64,000 nt of DNA from Massariosphaeria phaeospora (Eukaryota; Ascomycota; Dothideomycetes; Pleosporales). Positions 9,438 to 20,693 of the stretch are shown here, piece by piece (position 1 is the stretch's first letter; each line of letters starts with the position of its first letter). The DNA lies in NCBI GenBank assembly GCA_011032825.1, contig JAADJZ010000005.1, forward strand, positions 1,741,001 through 1,805,000. The letters are read 5' to 3'. The translations under genes were made by a program, and so were the position numbers. The notes beneath the pieces are model-generated. The model was not told the DNA's origin. It searched no databases and saw only the letters and a program-made list of their open reading frames with translations.

Positions 9438-10337
9438 TTACCAGATAAAAGGGATCCAAACTGAAGTTCGGGCCCTGTAATCCCTATAGTCGTTGCCAAA
9501 GAATTGAACTAGGTGCTTCTCTTCGTCTGTAGTAATTGTTAGAGATATTGCAACCGGAGATATGGCGGGGATCGTACGTATAATCCGTGTCTTGAAGAAG
9601 TACCACAATATCCCAGCATAGCCAATGAAGCTGACTGTATTTCCAAGTGCAACCTGGGCGCCCAAGCCCCACCAGAAGAAGCCAAAGTACGACGGATGGC
9701 GGAAATAGGCATATAGGCCTGTCGTAACCAATTCGTGGCCGTCATTCTTTCGGGATTGGACCAGATGATTGAAGTTTGTGCCTGCCTGAACCATAGCTAG
9801 ACTGCGGACAATCTGCCCAACAACCACCAGTGTCATCCCCAAGACGATCGCCGACGGCGGGCTGACACGAGCTTGCCACGTTGGGAAGAAGTATGAGGTG
9901 ATGAGCGTCTCGATGAAGGCGATCGAATGAGCCAAGCGGTATTGGTAGCCGTTCGCAAGGAGAAAAGACGAGATAAATGCGCTCGGGGTATTGTAAGCGG
10001 CCGTCGTATAGAATTCGAGAAAATGAAAGACCGAGAGTATTCCAACGAAGAACGACGGTCTCCAGAACCGGTTGCCATGGTATGCGAACACAAGGCTTAG
10101 AAGAAGCCCAAGGACAGCGCCGTTGCCCAACAAGAACGCTCGAAGCGCGATGCCGGAGAGCGATCGATCTCCCCCGGGGAAGAAGGCGCGTGGAATAATG
10201 CCGTTCCTGGGCTGCATCTGCGGCAATGAAGCCTCGCGAGCCCGTTGCTTGGAGTGTTCTGCATTCTCGGGACGGTGGTTGGACAAGGTAATACCCGGAC
10301 GAGGGGAAGGAGGTGCGCTATCGCGGTTGTTGGCCAT
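9438..10337 (-). CDS. STE14: Protein-S-isoprenylcysteine O-methyltransferase
   Basis: 299-aa integral membrane methyltransferase that caps the C-terminal prenylcysteine of CaaX proteins (Ras, a-factor-type pheromones) at the ER membrane. It is intronless here. Several hydrophobic segments are visible (ALRAFLLGNGAVLGLLLSLVF, AIVLGMTLVVVGQIVRSLAM, SFIGYAGILWYFF). The diagnostic C-terminal block is present: GHELVTTGLYAYFRHPSYFG followed by FFWWGLGAQ. It carries the RHPxYxG motif that binds S-adenosylmethionine and isoprenyl substrate in the ICMT family. The N-terminal 50 residues are polar and low complexity. Length agrees with fungal homologues. The start is shared upstream DNA with the divergent acetyltransferase gene (about 380 bp). 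Confidence 0.92.
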   Translation of the reverse strand: MANNRDSAPPSPRPGITLSNHRPENAEHSKQRAREASLPQMQPRNGIIPRAFFPGGDRSLSGIALRAFLLGNGAVLGLLLSLVFAYHGNRFWRPSFFVGILSVFHFLEFYTTAAYNTPSAFISSFLLANGYQYRLAHSIAFIETLITSYFFPTWQARVSPPSAIVLGMTLVVVGQIVRSLAMVQAGTNFNHLVQSRKNDGHELVTTGLYAYFRHPSYFGFFWWGLGAQVALGNTVSFIGYAGILWYFFKTRIIRTIPAISPVAISLTITTDEEKHLVQFFGNDYRDYRARTSVWIPFIW

Positions 10338-10721
10338 GGTGTGAAGAGGTACTGTCAGAGCCTGCTAGATGAGAAAGGGCATTAAACATAGTCATGAAGA
10401 AGAGAAGAACAACAAGGTGGGCGCGCGACTAGAAGCTTAACTAAGCATCAGGCGTGAACAACAGAACAATATTAAGTTGATCTTCTAACAATATCAAGCT
10501 GACTTCTTTCACGGCTGGCTTTGAGAGTCGCGTTTGCGGACGCAAGTTAATCGGCTCGGTTTCGGGCCGGCGCGGCTCCAAGGCTTACCGCTTAGGGCCT
10601 AGCGTACTTTCAACCCCACTTCCTGCGTCCGATGTCTCATCCACTTCCAGAATGCTCGAGTACCTCGATATCGTATTTTCCCTCTGAAACAACAAACCGA
10701 ACATCCCAGTTTTGCTATCCG

Positions 10722-11451
10722 ATGGACTTGTCCGAAAACAAACAGAAAATGCTCCGGGGCGAGCTATACCATGCCTTCACACCTGAGCTAGTCGCAGACA
10801 GAGCACGTTGCAAGCACGCCTGCACTCGCTACAACAACGCAGGAGAAGTCTCGAGGAGGCACTTGACCGAGTTGTTCCGAGAGTATGTACGTCATATCTA
10901 GAACTTGCAGCCAGTGTCCTTCCTCACAGTTCGTCAGCGTCGTTCGAGATGAGACATATCTTCCTTCCCCTGCCGCTACTCCTGAAGAAGACGACAAGCT
11001 TTTTGAAAACGACCCCTGGGTTGAGTCACCGATAAACATTGACTATGGCTATAACGTTCGTCTTGGGCAGAACGTGTTTATCAACTACCACTCTGTCTTT
11101 CTCGATACTTGCCTCATTACCATCGGTTCTCGAACGCTCGTTGGGCCACATGTGTCCTTTTTCTCGGCCAGTCATCCTCTGGATCCTGCCATACGTCGAG
11201 GAACGCTTGGGCCCGAGTTAGGCAAGGAGATCCACGTTGGGGAGGACTGCTGGATCGGCGGCAACGTAGTCATACTCCCAGGTGTCACCCTTGGACGAGG
11301 CAGTGTTGTCGGTGCTGGCAGTGTGGTCACCAAAAGCGTGCCTCCGTTTCATGCTGTGGCAGGCAATCCAGCTAGGATCATCCGCAAGATCGAAACCGCC
11401 ATGGACGCTGCCCAGGGCGATACGAAACCGGCTGTCGAAGATAAAGAATAA
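10722..11451 (+). CDS. Maltose/galactoside-type O-acetyltransferase (left-handed beta-helix)
   Basis: Exons 10722-10882 and 10938-11451, joined across a 55-nt intron (GTATGT...CAG), give about 224 aa. An in-frame upstream ATG at 10632 would add 30 residues. I prefer the later Met because family members start about ten residues before the MLxGELYxA block, seen here as [10 protein letters not shown]. The N-terminal Mac helix domain (ELVADRARC) is followed by hexapeptide repeats: [30 protein letters not shown] (catalytic His in ASHP), [22 protein letters not shown] and [12 protein letters not shown], ending [11 protein letters not shown]. The enzyme would acetylate sugars from acetyl-CoA in the cytosol. 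The natural substrate in fungi is not known. Confidence 0.9.
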
Positions 11452-12192
11452 AGCGCGAAGCACACCCATACGGCACCCAAAATGAGTATGAAGCCGGTGA
11501 CTTGGTTGGGTATTTGATTAATCCTCCTACAACCTCCGCTGTGAGTACTATCTTCTGCATCACTGCACTCCAGAATACGCATGTGCTTCTCGTAAAGACC
11601 GTTATCATGGCTGGCGCAATGTTTCACACCTAGCGGCCTCGTGTGAAATATCACTCTCACGAGAGTCTTACTCAATTCATAACTGCATCGCCCGGAACTG
11701 TCGTTCTGTACATACCTGCGCTCATCCCTCATGTCAGAAGGTTCGTAGTTCAGGGTGCGTGGTAAGCAGATAGCGCGCATGTTAACCGCATATTACGACG
11801 ATACACTGGCCATTTTGTGTAAATGAACTATTTAGTCCGTCGTAGTAAACGTATACCGGATGTACTAGCTTTCTCTGTAACAGCACCATTAGGTTTCAAA
11901 GACTGGGCGGCCAAGAGACAACTAACATATGGGAAGATTCGAGCAGTCACAGACTGTTATACTCTACCGTGTCTACATTTATGTTGTGGAATGGCCGCGG
12001 CCTGGAGGGTTGCTAACACATGGAACAAGGCCAGTGACGTTTTCATCGTGCACTACAAATACCCCGAGAAGCACCAGTCGAGGTGATCTTCACGGTAAGC
12101 TCCACATTCTTTACTAATTGATTATTTCTATTTCATCCCTCAATGTTTTGCGAGTCCCTTTTTAGCGCTCTTTACACCGGACGTCCTTCACG
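11452..12192. other. Intergenic, no supported gene
   Basis: Minus-strand frame 11349-11780 contains one hydrophobic stretch ([19 protein letters not shown]) but overlaps the acetyltransferase 3' end and has no recognisable partner domain. I regard it as unsupported. A plus-strand frame at 11823-12086 is likewise unrecognised. Confidence 0.35.
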
Positions 12193-12444
12193 ATGAAATC
12201 CATAATTCTCGCGTCTTTACCCTTCTCTACAATCTTGGTTGTCCTATTTACCCAGCAGGGCCAGGGCAATGTTAATCAGGCTGGTGCACGCACCCAGGTA
12301 GCTGGCGGACAGGTGTGGGTCAGGCTCCTCAACCAGATCCAGCCTCCTGCTCAGGTTCAAGACCTCACTCAAGCTCTAGCGTCCCAAGGTCAAGTCGCCC
12401 AGGGTTCCGCTCAAGCTAGACGCCTGCTCAGAACCAAATTCTAG
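12193..12444 (+). CDS. Small Q/G-rich putative secreted protein, probably truncated
   Basis: 83 codons beginning MKSIILASLPFSTILVVLF, a good signal-peptide-like segment, followed by a low-complexity region of Q, G, A and V. After a one-base frameshift near 12,424 the same Q-rich composition continues in another frame (AQNQILAQGQAQQGQTPDQG) to a stop at 12,486-12,488. Further Q-rich stretches with stops follow to about 12,600. This suggests a once longer repetitive secreted protein now disrupted, or an alternative splice. No family is recognised. It could also be a chance ORF. Confidence 0.35.
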   Translation: MKSIILASLPFSTILVVLFTQQGQGNVNQAGARTQVAGGQVWVRLLNQIQPPAQVQDLTQALASQGQVAQGSAQARRLLRTKF

Positions 12445-13291
12445 CACAGGGCCAAGCTCAGCAAGGGCAGACTCCTGATCAAGGCTAAATTGCAGCACAG
12501 AGTAGATGGTAGATAGGTATTGGTGGCGCGCAAGCTAGTAAAGCTTAGAAGCAAATTGAAACTACCAGTGGACAAGGTCAAACTGGATTAGCTACCTAGT
12601 AGAGAATGTTATTCTTGAAAGTGAGAGTTTTCTAGTGACTTATTCTATTGTTGATTGAATAATTAGCTTGTCTATAAACTTCTCCAGCCACTACAACTCA
12701 CCCTGCTATAGGGAAGAGCTACGATAATTACTCGAATGTTCTAATTCTGCAAGTTATAATGAGTTTTAAACCTAGGATCTCAATTATGGGGATGAAATTT
12801 CGGTACAGAGCTTCCGAGAAGGTCTTGGACGTGCATCGAGCATGCAGCAACGATCGATCAGCAGACGCTCCACTCCACAACATGAACAAGCTCTCTGAAC
12901 AGTAGCACGAAACAAGCGTGTGAGATGTAGAAGAAGCAAGGTAGGGGTCACGCCTCGCAGCGAAGGCAAACCGCGGTCCCAAGATGCACACAGTCGTGGA
13001 ATGGTCAAGGCTTCGAATGACCAGGCTCGCGTGACACAACTACTCGGGTGCCTTCACTTGTACACGGCCCTTGCACACCTCACGTTGGTCAAGGTGGGCA
13101 GGGAGCCGCGCCGCTGATGTTGCTGCTGCACTGCACTGCATGCGCTGGCAATGGCCACCGCCGCCGCCTTTCGTCAACGCCTCCACACCCGCCAAGCGCA
13201 CGGCGCATCTCTGGGCTGACGGCAACCGCCGGCGAACAACGCTGCCGCCAAACTGAAAGCCCCGGGTGCGCGAGACGGCGCACGCAGCACA
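12445..13291. other. Intergenic, upstream of RING-finger gene
   Basis: The first 150 bp contain decayed Q-rich coding-like sequence continuous with the preceding ORF. The rest becomes GC-rich toward 13,291, and long frames on both strands there look like composition artefacts. It probably contains the promoter and 5' leader of the RING-finger gene. Confidence 0.4.
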
Positions 13292-16200
13292 ATGGCCGAC
13301 GGCGAGCGCGCGGGCGCGATACAGCTGGATCTTGAGAAGGAGTTGACGTGCTCGGTAAGTGCGAGGGCCCGAGGTTGACGTGTGAATGTGCCGTGGGGCA
13401 GGCGGTCTGCCAGAAACGTCATGTTCGAGGGCTGGCCGCCAGCGACATGGTTGAGATTCCCGAAATGTAGAAGGCAACTTCTATACGAGAGAAGAGGATA
13501 TCAACATGTTCCGCTTGTTTCATGGTAGCGCTGCGTTGCTGCCGTTGGGACGTACTTGCTAACCCTCCCTTCTCTAGATCTGCACAGACCTGCTCTTCCA
13601 ACCGCTCACGCTCCTCGACTGTCTACACACCTTCTGCGGCGCCTGCCTGAAGGAATGGTTCGCATTCCAGGCCTCGACTGCGACGTCAGCGCACCCGTAC
13701 ACCTGCCCGTCATGCCGCGCCTCGGTGCGGTCCACGCAGCGCAACGCCACGACGACGACCCTCCTTGATATGTTCCTGAAGGCGAACCCGGAGAAGGGAA
13801 AGAACAAGCAGGAGATGGACCTTGCTAGGGAGAGGTACAAGCCAGGCGACACTGTGCTACCGAAGCTGAGGAAACGAGACGAGCCTGCAGCCGAGGAGGA
13901 CAGGAGGTTGATGGAGGAGGTGCAGCAGCTCAGTCTGAGGGAGTTGGGCATTCCGAGTGACAGCAACAATACGTTAGAGCCGCCGAGGGAACGGCGGAGA
14001 CGGTCTAGGAGTCGCGAGAGGAGCAGTCATTCGAGGAACGATCGGGATGAACCGCGGTCTAGGACGCGGAATACCCCAGCGACTTCGTCGTCGCGGGCCG
14101 TCGTGCCTCCCAGAGTTGTGGAGCATCAGTCCAGTCTGCGGTCGCTGTTGAGTGCTTCGGAGCTCGATTCCCAGGAAATGGAAGAGGAGATCATACACCA
14201 GATCATGGAAGAAGGGCTGTTGGACGGAATAGACCTGAACAATATCGATATCTCGCAGGAGGATGAGATCAGTGAGCGCATCGCTCATGCGTATATGAGG
14301 AGGCAGACGGAGCGGCAGAGGGAGAAGAGGGAGAGGAGGGAGAGGCTGGCAAGAGACGGTCAAATCAGTGCTGCTACTTCCTCGACTCCTCAAGAGATTC
14401 GCAGTCCGCTGTTACGCGAGGAAGAGCAACCAAGAAGACGGGCTCATGGGCGGTCAGAGAGTGGAAATTCCACACCCCAGACTACACCTCAGGGCTCTTC
14501 TCGACCTCCTGTTTCCAACCCGGCTTTGATCAATGCTGCGAACCAAGGCCCTCGAGTTCCCCGCGATCATCACAGGAGATCATCTAGTCAAGGCAGCTCT
14601 AGGTCAGCAAGACGGGCAGATCGCCCTGCACCATTGTCCGTGACTTCCGCGAGACAGGCCAACCTATCGCAGATTGAGCTTGGTGAACGCCCGAATACAT
14701 CAGGCGGCGCGCCTCCCGCGCGACGACGACAGTCGGATAACCAGCAGCGGACGGCACTTGACGAGCGGCAGCAGTTCCGCAGTGATCTTCAAGCGCACCC
14801 GTCGTCTAATCCAAACTCGCCGCGGCGGCCAGCTTTCAACATCACTTCTTCAGAGAGCCCTTCACGCAGTACAGCTGTGGTAACCTCACCTCTACATTCA
14901 CCTCCAGATTTGGTCTCACCTACAGCGCCTCCCAATTCGCGCCGCACCACTGATCCGGCCCATGCACGACAGCCTAGGCCGGCAACCAGTGGTACGCCTC
15001 CTACCGTGTCAGCACCGCCATTCGCCCGGTCTACCACAGACCCTACCGGAGTTGAACACCTTCCCGCGGAGACACAGACAGCCGCACCGATACCCCCTCC
15101 AGTATATCCAGAACCTCAAATATCTTGTAATGGTTGTGGCAAAGAGCATATTGAGTACGACCTGCACTATAACTGCTCTCGCTGCGACAGAGGTAAGTAC
15201 AACATCTGCCTGACCTGCTACCGGCAACGGAAAGGCTGCAGGCACTGGTATGGCTTCGGTTGGGACGCGACAAGAGTGTACGAACGAAAAGCACCACCTG
15301 GTGGATACCCTCCCAATCATGAACAACCTCATGTTCTCGTCGGACATCGATATCGAAGGCCGATGACTCCTTTGACCGAATCTACTACACCGCCCCATAT
15401 TCTTGTGAGCGAAGATGATCCAGCGTATAGGCTGGAGTCAGGTGCATTCTGCGATATCTGCAAAGCCTTCGCTAATGCATGTTACTGGAAATGCGACCAC
15501 TGTAACGAAGGTGGCTGGGGCTTCTGCAACGACTGTGTAAATCAAGGCAGACATTGCACACATCCCCTCTTACCCGTAGCGCATAAAAGAAAAGACGCTG
15601 CCACTGAATCAACTGAACCGACTCCCTCCAGCAATGCCCAGCTTCAGCCACAGACCAACTCTCGCACTGACGCACCCTCTCTCAATCTCGCGATCCCCTC
15701 AAACGACAGTGGCCCAACAACCCCTCCCCTAACCCCCAAAACCGCATCTTTAATCCGCGGCCCCGGCCTCACCACAATCGCAAACCTCATCTTCCGCCCC
15801 CTGACCTTCACCACCATCTGCAACGTCTGCACCTACCCCGTCCCGCCTTCGTACACCCGCTACCATTGCCAGAAATGCAACGCCGGCGACTACGACATCT
15901 GCATGAGCTGCTACCACAAACTCGTCGTCTCCAACCGCATCAGCAAAGAAGACGGCATGAACGGCTGGCGCCGCTGTCTGCGCGGCCACCGTATGATCAT
16001 CGCCGGCTTCGAAGACCGCGATGGCGGCCAGCGGCGCGTCGTCGTGCGCGACCTCGTCGGCGGCTTCGCGCTCAGGGACGACGAAAACACAGAGGTCAAA
16101 TCACCGACTGCAACGCCCGCGCCCCGCCACCAGCCCGAGAAATGGCAATGGCGCGACGTCGACGGCACAGTGCACCGGTACCGATCGCCGACGTCAACGC

Positions 16201-16454
16201 CCACGGCAGCGTCGCACACAACGCGCTTCCCGCCCGATGGCGGCGTCGGCCTACGCATCCAGGCGCTGTGGGGCTATTATCCGGACGAGGGCGATAAGTA
16301 CGAGTTGGCGTTTCCGCGTGGGGCGGAGATTCGCGAGGCTGAGGATGTTAATGGCGACTGGTTCTGGGGCGTGTATGCGGGGTGCAAAGGCTTGTTTCCG
16401 GAGAACCATGTGAGGGTTGTGGGGGGGAGGGAGGAGAGGGTGGGGTTGGTGTAA
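13292..16454 (+). CDS. RING finger / triple ZZ-type zinc finger / SH3 protein (putative E3 ubiquitin ligase)
   Basis: Two exons (13292-13354 and 13578-16454) separated by a 223-nt intron (GTAAGT...TAG) give 979 aa. The intron splits the RING right after the first Cys pair region: LTC-S | I-C. The C3HC4 RING spans residues 20-67 (C20, C23, C36, H38, C41, C44, C64, C67). A long Ser/Arg/Pro-rich, probably disordered region follows, with a basic coiled-coil-like RQTERQREKRERRER stretch. Three Cys-rich ZZ-like modules lie at about 535-580, 645-685 and 767-810. The C-terminus (about 912-972) is an SH3 domain (ALWGYYPDEGDKYELAF...WFWGVYAGCKGLFPENHV). RING proteins of this type transfer ubiquitin. 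ZZ and SH3 parts suggest peptide or protein binding. The target is unknown. Confidence 0.85.
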
Positions 16455-17077
16455 GTAAGGTAGGTGGTGGGGGAAGAGGCGAAGGAGAGGGATGGGATGA
16501 AGAAGAGTTGGGAGGTTGTTTTGCATTTCTAGCTGAGTTTAGGTGACTGGAGGGGGCTTTCAAGAGTAATGATCTTTTATGAATGAGATGGCGGTTTGGA
16601 TATAGCGAGCCGTGGATTTGGGATGGGATGGTGCACTGTACTGCATGGAGAGTACCAGAATGGAAACTCGACATTGAAGAAACGATATATTGTGCTACCT
16701 ACAAAAGCGTCGTATACTTCACACGCCAAGTCCGTTGAGAAAAATCTAAACTCACAGTACACCTGCCTACCTGCCTACTGCCTCACAAAGCCTCGGCAAT
16801 CCGCCATTCCCCTCGCTAAACCCACAGCCAGATCCACTCGCCGCTGACGTCACCCCTCGACAACCCACCCACCCCACGTGCGCGCCCCGACATCACGGAT
16901 TTGCCCGCGCAGCTCAGCTTTCTTGGAGCCAAGGATACTTCGAGCGGATTCCAGAGGGCCAAGCGTTCCCGCTTCGCAGCTTCCTCTCCGGTGAGGGTTT
17001 TTTTGGCCATGGAGTATATAGTTTAAATACTGACGGGGCATTGCAATGGGCATTTTCTAGTACAATTCCAACATCTT
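16455..17077. promoter_or_regulatory. Spacer and promoter region of the BOR1-like gene
   Basis: No ORF of substance. A TATA-like stretch (GAGTATATAGTTTAAATA) lies at about 17,012-17,030, some 160 bp upstream of the transporter start codon. This is a plausible core promoter. The left part is the 3' flank of the RING gene. Confidence 0.45.
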
Positions 17078-17186
17078 CATTCACCCACCACCCTCATCTC
17101 TCCCCACTCTTCTCACTCTCTACTCTCTCCTTCTCTCCCTCCTTCTCTCTCCTCCTTCCCCTCCATCTCCCCCTCCCCTCCCCACC
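17078..17186 (+). promoter_or_regulatory. Pyrimidine-rich leader before the transporter start
   Basis: An almost pure CT tract of about 100 bases runs to the ATG at 17,187 (CTCTCC/TTCTCC units). CT-rich stretches just upstream of start codons or transcription starts are common in highly expressed filamentous-fungal genes. The role here is inferred. Confidence 0.5.
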
Positions 17187-19277
17187 ATGCCTTTCCCCTC
17201 CCGTCTCTCCCGCCTCACCTCCCTCTTCGCCCCCGCCGCGCCCCTGCAGCCCTTCCGCCTGCTGCGCCAGGACCTGCGCAATCTGCCCGCGCGCTACGCG
17301 AGCGACTGGCGCGTCTTCAACCAGCTGGTCTTCGCGAGCGCCGTGTACGTCTTCTTCACAAACTTGCTGCCGGGCATCACGTTCGCGAGCGACTTGTATA
17401 ATCTGACGGGCCGCAATTGGGGCACTATTGAGGTGGTGCTGAGTACGGGGGTTTGTGGGGTTGTGTTTAGTCTGTAAGTGGAGTTCTTTTGGGGATGGGG
17501 GTTTTTGAGGAGGGGGAGGGGGGTGTTGGACTTGGAGGTTCAACGTAGGGGGAGGGAAGGGGGGTTTGAAAGAGATGAAGGAGAAAAGAAGCTCGGAACG
17601 AAAGGAACCGCGGAGGAGCAATGGTACATGCAAACAGGCAGTTTTCCCATTTCTAACCCCCCCAGATTCTCCATCCAACCCCTCACCATCCTCGGCGTCA
17701 CAGGCCCCTTCTCCATCCTAGCCGAGAACATCTACACGCTCTGCCACACCACCTTCCACATCCCCTTCCTTCCCTTCATGGCATGGTCGCTCCTCCACGC
17801 CGCCTGGCTGCACTACCTGCTCGCCATCTTCAACGCGCACGACTGGACCATGCGCTACGTGACGACCTTCAGCACCGAGATCTTCAGCCTGCTCAACTCC
17901 ATCATCTACGTGCACAAAGCGATCCAGGAGCTGCAGCGCGCGCACACGAACCTCTCGTTCGCCGCCTTCCTGTACAGCGTCATCGGCGCCATCGGCACGT
18001 GTCTGCTTGCCATCGTGTTGAGCACCGCCGAGCGCTGGAAGCCGCTGTTCCACCGCTACGTGCGCATGGGGCTGGCCGAGTACGCGGCGGCCATCAGCAT
18101 CATCGTCTTCATCGCGCTGCCGCACGCCGGCGAGCTCGCGCACCTCGACAAAGAGACGCTGCACGTCAGCACGAGTTTCCGGCCGACGGCCGCCGACCGC
18201 CGCGTCTTCTTCGTGCGCTTCTGGGAGCTGCCCGGCGAGTGGATCGCCGCGGCGCTGGTCCCAGGCTTCATCATCACGGCGCTGTTCTTCTTCGACCACG
18301 AGGTCAGCAGCATCATCTGCACGGTGTCGCGCTACGGCACGCGCAAGCCCGGCGGCTTCGCCTGGGACATTGTGCTGCTGGGCACCACGACGGCGCTGTG
18401 CGGCGTGCTAGGCATTCCGCCGGCAAACGGGCTACTGCCGCAGGCGCCGCTGCATGCCGAGAGCTTGATGCACGACGACAAGGAGGCGATTACGCTGGCG
18501 GGCGGCGGCGACGGCGACGGCGGGCACACAGAGACGCGCGTGAGTCGCCGCGTGTACGAGCAGCGCTGGTCGCACTTGCTGCACGCCGTCGGCATCCTGG
18601 CCTTCACATCGCCGCCGCTGATGCGCGTGCTGGGGCTGACGCCGACGTCGGTGCTCGCGGGCCTGTTCCTGTTCATGGGCGAGCAGTCGCTGGCCGTGAA
18701 TCCGATTCTGTACCGCACGTTCCAGATGTTAACGCCGCCGTCTGAGCTGCCGGCCCTGCCGCCCGCGCTCACGAGGTCTTCCGCCTCCTCCTCCTCTTCG
18801 ACGGCTAGCCAAAGCCAAAGCCAGAACGCAAGCACACTCCCAACCCCCCTCGCCTACCTCCCCATCCATCTCTACACGCTCTCGCAAATCCTCATCACAA
18901 CCCTAATCTTCATCGTCACGCTCACAAAAGCCGGGCCCGCCTTCCCCATCATCATCATCGCGCTCGTGCCCATCCGCCTGAAGCTGATGAACAAGCTGTG
19001 GAACCGCGAGGTGCTGCGGTACGTCGACGCGTGGGCGTGTCGGGAGGGGACGGTGGAGGATGAGGAGGACCGAAGGAAAGGACTGGGTGGAAGCGGGAAT
19101 GGGAGTGGGAGTAGTGGGGCTGATGATGATGGTGGGATGCGGGGGCGAAGGGGAAGGGGAAATGAGGCGGAGTTGGGGATGGAATTAGAAGATCTGGAGA
19201 GGGGGAATGGGATTGGGAATGGGGTGGTGATGGCGAGTGGGGTTGAGGCGAAGGATGGGGAGAGGGGGAAGCGTTGA
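17187..19277 (+). CDS. BOR1: BOR1-like anion (borate/bicarbonate, SLC4-family) transporter
   Basis: Exons 17187-17473 and 17666-19277, with a 192-nt intron (GTAAGT...CAG), encode 632 aa. The protein is a polytopic membrane protein of the HCO3 transporter/Bor1 family, which in yeast exports borate at the plasma membrane. Visible family blocks are GITFASDLYNLTGRNWGTIE, LTILGVTGPFSILAENIY, IPGFIITALFFFDHEVSS (here VPGFIITALFFFDHEVSS) and the hallmark GIPPANGLLPQAPLHAESL, followed by GLFLFMGEQSL. The cytoplasmic C-tail is Gly/Asp/Arg-rich low complexity. At least ten hydrophobic segments are visible. Substrate assignment rests on homology alone. Confidence 0.9.
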
Positions 19278-19854
19278 GGAGAGTCGACAGTTACCAAGTG
19301 GGGTCTGATAATACCAAGTTCGTCATTGCTCAGAGTTGACCGAATTGTACTTTTCTGTCAGTAAAATGCAGTCATGCTGATGTGAGCTACCACGCCGTCT
19401 TTGGGAGGCGCTTGTAAAGCAATAGTGATACTGATCGCTGGTCTAACTTTCTTGTGGCCAAAATGTGGTATAGTCGGCTACACTGGAATCTAAGCAGCAG
19501 TATTTGCGAGGCAAAATTTCCTCACTCACTTCCAGTCCTCATTCATATCCGCAAAACACTCCATTCATAGCGCGTCTATAATTACACGGACCGGCCTACA
19601 CGATGCGCACCGTTCACAAAGTGGAAGAAAGATCAAGGTATCAAGGTAAGCTGTTCAATCGGGCTCGGGTAGAAAATAACGCTTTTCCATTTCCTAGAGG
19701 TAATATCCCAGTCGAATAGATAGACAAGACTGGGAAGGACGATCGAGAAGCGCTTTCGGGAATAGACAGGGAGAGCGGATGGCGTCGCTCGCTGCTGGAG
19801 AGCGCATTCCGATGGGGGATTGGGAAGGGCGGGGAGATCGAGGGCGGATGGAAG
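19278..19854. other. Convergent spacer, no gene seen
   Basis: Lies between the 3' ends of the BOR1-like gene (plus) and the Sec61-beta gene (minus). A minus-strand open frame covers part of it but is only the read-through of Sec61-beta intron and exon sequence. Confidence 0.4.
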
Positions 19855-20693
19855 CTATGTAGAGATCTTGCGCATGATTTTGGCAATGACTGCGCTATGG
19901 TTAGTTTTGGGACGGTTGGTGAAGCGGTGGAGGGCCGTAGTGGGGGCTGCGTACCATGTAGACCAACCACGCTGCCGATGAAGATGACGGAGAGGACCAT
20001 GACCACGACGGGATCGACCTTCAATCCAGGAGACTCATCGGTGTAAAGTCCTATAGCATACCGTTAGCGAATATTCCCCATTTAAGCAATCTTTCAATGT
20101 CGATTCGTCCTCCATTCTCCTTCTGCATCCCGTCTCTTTCTTTTCCCCCGTATCTAGTCCTTCATAATCGCCAGCTTATCTCAGGCCGTCGCATCCCAGT
20201 CATCCAAGGGTTCAGAGGTAGCACTCACTCAACATAGTGCTGGAGCTTCCACCCGCACCCGCCGCCCGCGTGCTGCTGGGCCTCTGGTTCGCCGACTTCT
20301 CCGCGCGGTCTGCAGCTGCCTTCCGCCGCATCACGGTCGCGGGGCCGCCGGGGGGCTTTGGGGACGCGGCGCGCGCAGTCGTGGAGCCCGTGTTGGCATT
20401 GTTGCCCGTGGAGGTGGCGCCAGAAGAAGACTATAGCAGATGTATTAGTGTGGTGTAAAACAACAAAGTGCGCTCTAGGAAAGCCAATTGGGTGTCCCAG
20501 AGCGGTGAAAGCACCCGCCACAGCGACGGAAGGTATGTAGGAGGTGGCAGTCGTAGATCCAGGGCGAGAGACGATCGATGGCGCTGCTGCGCGTGTTGTT
20601 CTCGGTCTCTCGTCGCAAGACGGACCGCGAAAGCCAGATGTGTCCGCGTCGTGGATTGGGCTGTGCGACTAGTATGAAAGAAATACATACCAT
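19855..20693 (-). CDS. SBH1: Sec61 beta subunit (protein translocon)
   Basis: Tail-anchored subunit of the ER Sec61 translocon, 111 aa. Four exons fit: 20693-20691 (ATG only), 20430-20229, 20050-19955 and 19889-19855. Introns are 260, 178 and 65 nt with GTATGT, GTGAGT and GTACGC donors and TAG or CAG acceptors. All joins keep frame. The product starts M|SSSGATSTG, has a polar Ser/Ala/Gly-rich N-terminus with MRRKAAADRAEKS, then the family core STMLRLYTDESPGLKVDPV and a single C-terminal membrane segment VVVMVLSVIFIGSVVGLHV ending in KIMRKIST. Length and motif order match fungal Sbh1 proteins. The start exon is inferred from the phase-0 fit; the other exons are firm. Confidence 0.88.

Noticed and set aside
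1..10000. Beta-lactam or other biosynthetic gene cluster
   Set aside because: The acyltransferase-like and ABM genes are suggestive, but no NRPS, PKS or IPNS-type gene is present in the window.
11349..11780. Minus-strand frame with one hydrophobic segment
   Set aside because: Overlaps the acetyltransferase 3' end in antisense; only one hydrophobic run and no good upstream start.
17783..18745. 320-codon plus-strand frame rich in Arg/Ala/His
   Set aside because: It is the shifted frame of the BOR1-like exon 2, produced by its high GC content. The true frame has family motifs.
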